This document shows positions 6,816 through 7,387 of a DNA stretch of 7,387 bases, in pieces. The notes beneath the pieces are model-generated. The model worked only from the letters and a program-made list of their open reading frames with translations. It had not been told where the DNA came from and ran no database searches. The DNA lies in assembly GCA_905193485.1 (NCBI GenBank), contig CAJJOX010000110.1, forward strand, positions 1 through 7,387, given 5' to 3'. The position numbers and the translations under genes are program-made. Source of the DNA: an uncultured Porphyromonadaceae bacterium. GTDB taxonomy: Bacteria > Bacteroidota > Bacteroidia > Bacteroidales > Muribaculaceae. How positions within the stretch are numbered: the first letter of the stretch is position 1; every line of letters starts with the position of its first letter.

Positions 6816-7387
6816 TCAGTTGCCGCAGGTGAGGATGGTGAAGTAGCGGTAGCCGGCGGGTGAGTTCATCAGTGTGTACTGGAGGGTGATGTAATCGCCC
6901 TGATAGCCGAACCAAGTGGCGGTGATAGTGCTCCCGTTGTTGGACTGACTGACAGGCTGGCCATAGTTTGCGAGCAACCGGTTGTAAATGCCGTAGAACC
7001 GCGATGTGTTATATCCTGCGCTCGAATCATAGAATTGCGAACGCACAAGTCCTCCGCCGGAAAAATACAGCGTGGCGTCATCCCAATAATATCCCAGTTC
7101 ATTGACATTGCGGAGATACACTTCCTGAGAGCCATATCCGTCGACACTATAACCACCGCTATAGAGATAATCGAGCGCCGAATTGATTGTCAGGCCAAAA
7201 GCCATGCCGAGAATATCGGGCACCACATTATAGCGGCGCGACGGACGCCAGGCGGGAGGAGGTACGGGACGAGTCCACGATCCGAATGACGGACGTCCGG
7301 GACGCGATGGAGGAGCCATATATGGCGGACGGGGAGCCATAGCCACGGGACGGGAAGGACGGGGAGGACGGGGGGGGCGGGGAGGCG
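6816..7387 (-). CDS. Uncharacterised Pro/Arg-rich, Tyr/Gly-rich protein (5' end beyond window)
   Basis: I do not recognise a named family. The minus-strand frame is open from the right edge to a TGA at 6816-6818, with about 189 complete codons visible. The window-edge part reads PPRPPRPPRPSRPVAMAPRP and then continues Pro/Arg-rich up to about 7227. The GTG at 7346 and ATG at 7340 sit inside this low-complexity tract and lack a signal peptide, so the real start is probably upstream of the window. After the tract comes a domain of about 145 residues: LGMAFGLTINSALDYLYSGG, then YLRNVNELGYYWDDATLYF, YGIYNRLLANYGQPVS, WFGYQGDYITLQY and a TILTCGN end. The order (small helix-turn, strand pair with aromatic residues, helix ending in 'YGQP', WFG, then strands) resembles the layout of BamE-like or other small secreted alpha/beta domains. 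That is only an impression. High Tyr/Gly/Ser content and one Cys fit an exported protein. It converges on the dpp5 unit and shares the hairpin region. Confidence 0.8.
   Translation of the reverse strand, partial: PPRPPRPPRPSRPVAMAPRPPYMAPPSRPGRPSFGSWTRPVPPPAWRPSRRYNVVPDILGMAFGLTINSALDYLYSGGYSVDGYGSQEVYLRNVNELGYYWDDATLYFSGGGLVRSQFYDSSAGYNTSRFYGIYNRLLANYGQPVSQSNNGSTITATWFGYQGDYITLQYTLMNSPAGYRYFTILTCGN
7347..7385 (-). repeat. Low-complexity Pro-Pro-Arg codon repeat, G-rich on the plus strand
   Basis: On the minus strand the codons read CCT CCC CGC CCC CCC CGT CCT CCC CGT CCT TCC CGT CCC, an imperfect 9-bp (Pro-Pro-Arg) repeat containing a run of eight C (plus-strand G at 7370-7377). The plus strand has five G-runs of at least three (7347-7349, 7352-7354, 7361-7364, 7370-7377, 7379-7382) separated by 1-6 nt, which satisfies the usual G-quadruplex pattern. 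The repeat may continue past the window edge. Confidence 0.75.

Noticed and set aside
7338..7346. GTG (7346) or ATG (7340) as the true start of the right-edge minus-strand gene
   Set aside because: The frame stays open upstream through a matching Pro/Arg repeat to the window edge, and starting here would leave no signal peptide or conserved N-terminus.
1..7387. Search for CRISPR arrays, transposases, attachment sites, tRNA/rRNA, toxin-antitoxin or defence genes
   Set aside because: Nothing on either strand supported them. Genes are densely packed and core-like, and the only repeats are the ygiQ tail and the right-edge Pro/Arg tract.

Overview
The window looks like an ordinary chromosomal segment of a fairly GC-rich Bacteroidales bacterium, plausibly Muribaculaceae. 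The taxonomic call is an inference. It rests on a Porphyromonas-type DPP5 peptidase, a DUF6155-like protein, an exported TlpA-like protein with a Bacteroidetes-style N-terminal region, a TTTG-N20-TAnnTTT(G) promoter, and the absence of clear Shine-Dalgarno sites.

Layout. Bases 1-1053 (+) hold the 3' half of uvrB (nucleotide excision repair), cut by the left edge. It overlaps by 17 bp the start of a complete ygiQ-type radical SAM gene (1037-2902). A 149-bp AT-rich gap (2903-3051) carries a good Bacteroidetes promoter. That promoter drives a tight three-gene unit: a secreted S9 dipeptidyl peptidase of the DPP5 type (3052-5139), a small cytosolic DUF6155-like protein (5140-5667, zero spacing), and an exported thioredoxin-fold protein with a WCGWC active site (5664-6731, ATGA overlap). 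A perfect 13-bp hairpin with a short T-run (6761-6800) closes this unit. A convergent minus-strand gene (6816 to the right edge) encodes the C-terminal part of a probable exported protein. It has a Pro/Arg-rich tract and an uncharacterised Tyr/Gly-rich domain; its true start lies outside the window.

How the genes fit together. uvrB and ygiQ are probably cotranscribed, but no functional link is evident. In the second unit two of the three products are exported to the envelope: a peptidase that trims dipeptides from periplasmic peptides, and a thiol-disulfide protein. The middle product appears cytosolic, so the functional logic of the unit is unclear.

I found no CRISPR array, insertion sequence, tRNA, rRNA, phage gene or toxin-antitoxin pair, and no convincing sign of a new defence or mobile system. 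The least explained parts are the DUF6155-like gene placed between two exported proteins, and the right-edge gene with its G-rich, slippage-prone repeat. No gene-free stretch exceeds 300 bp.
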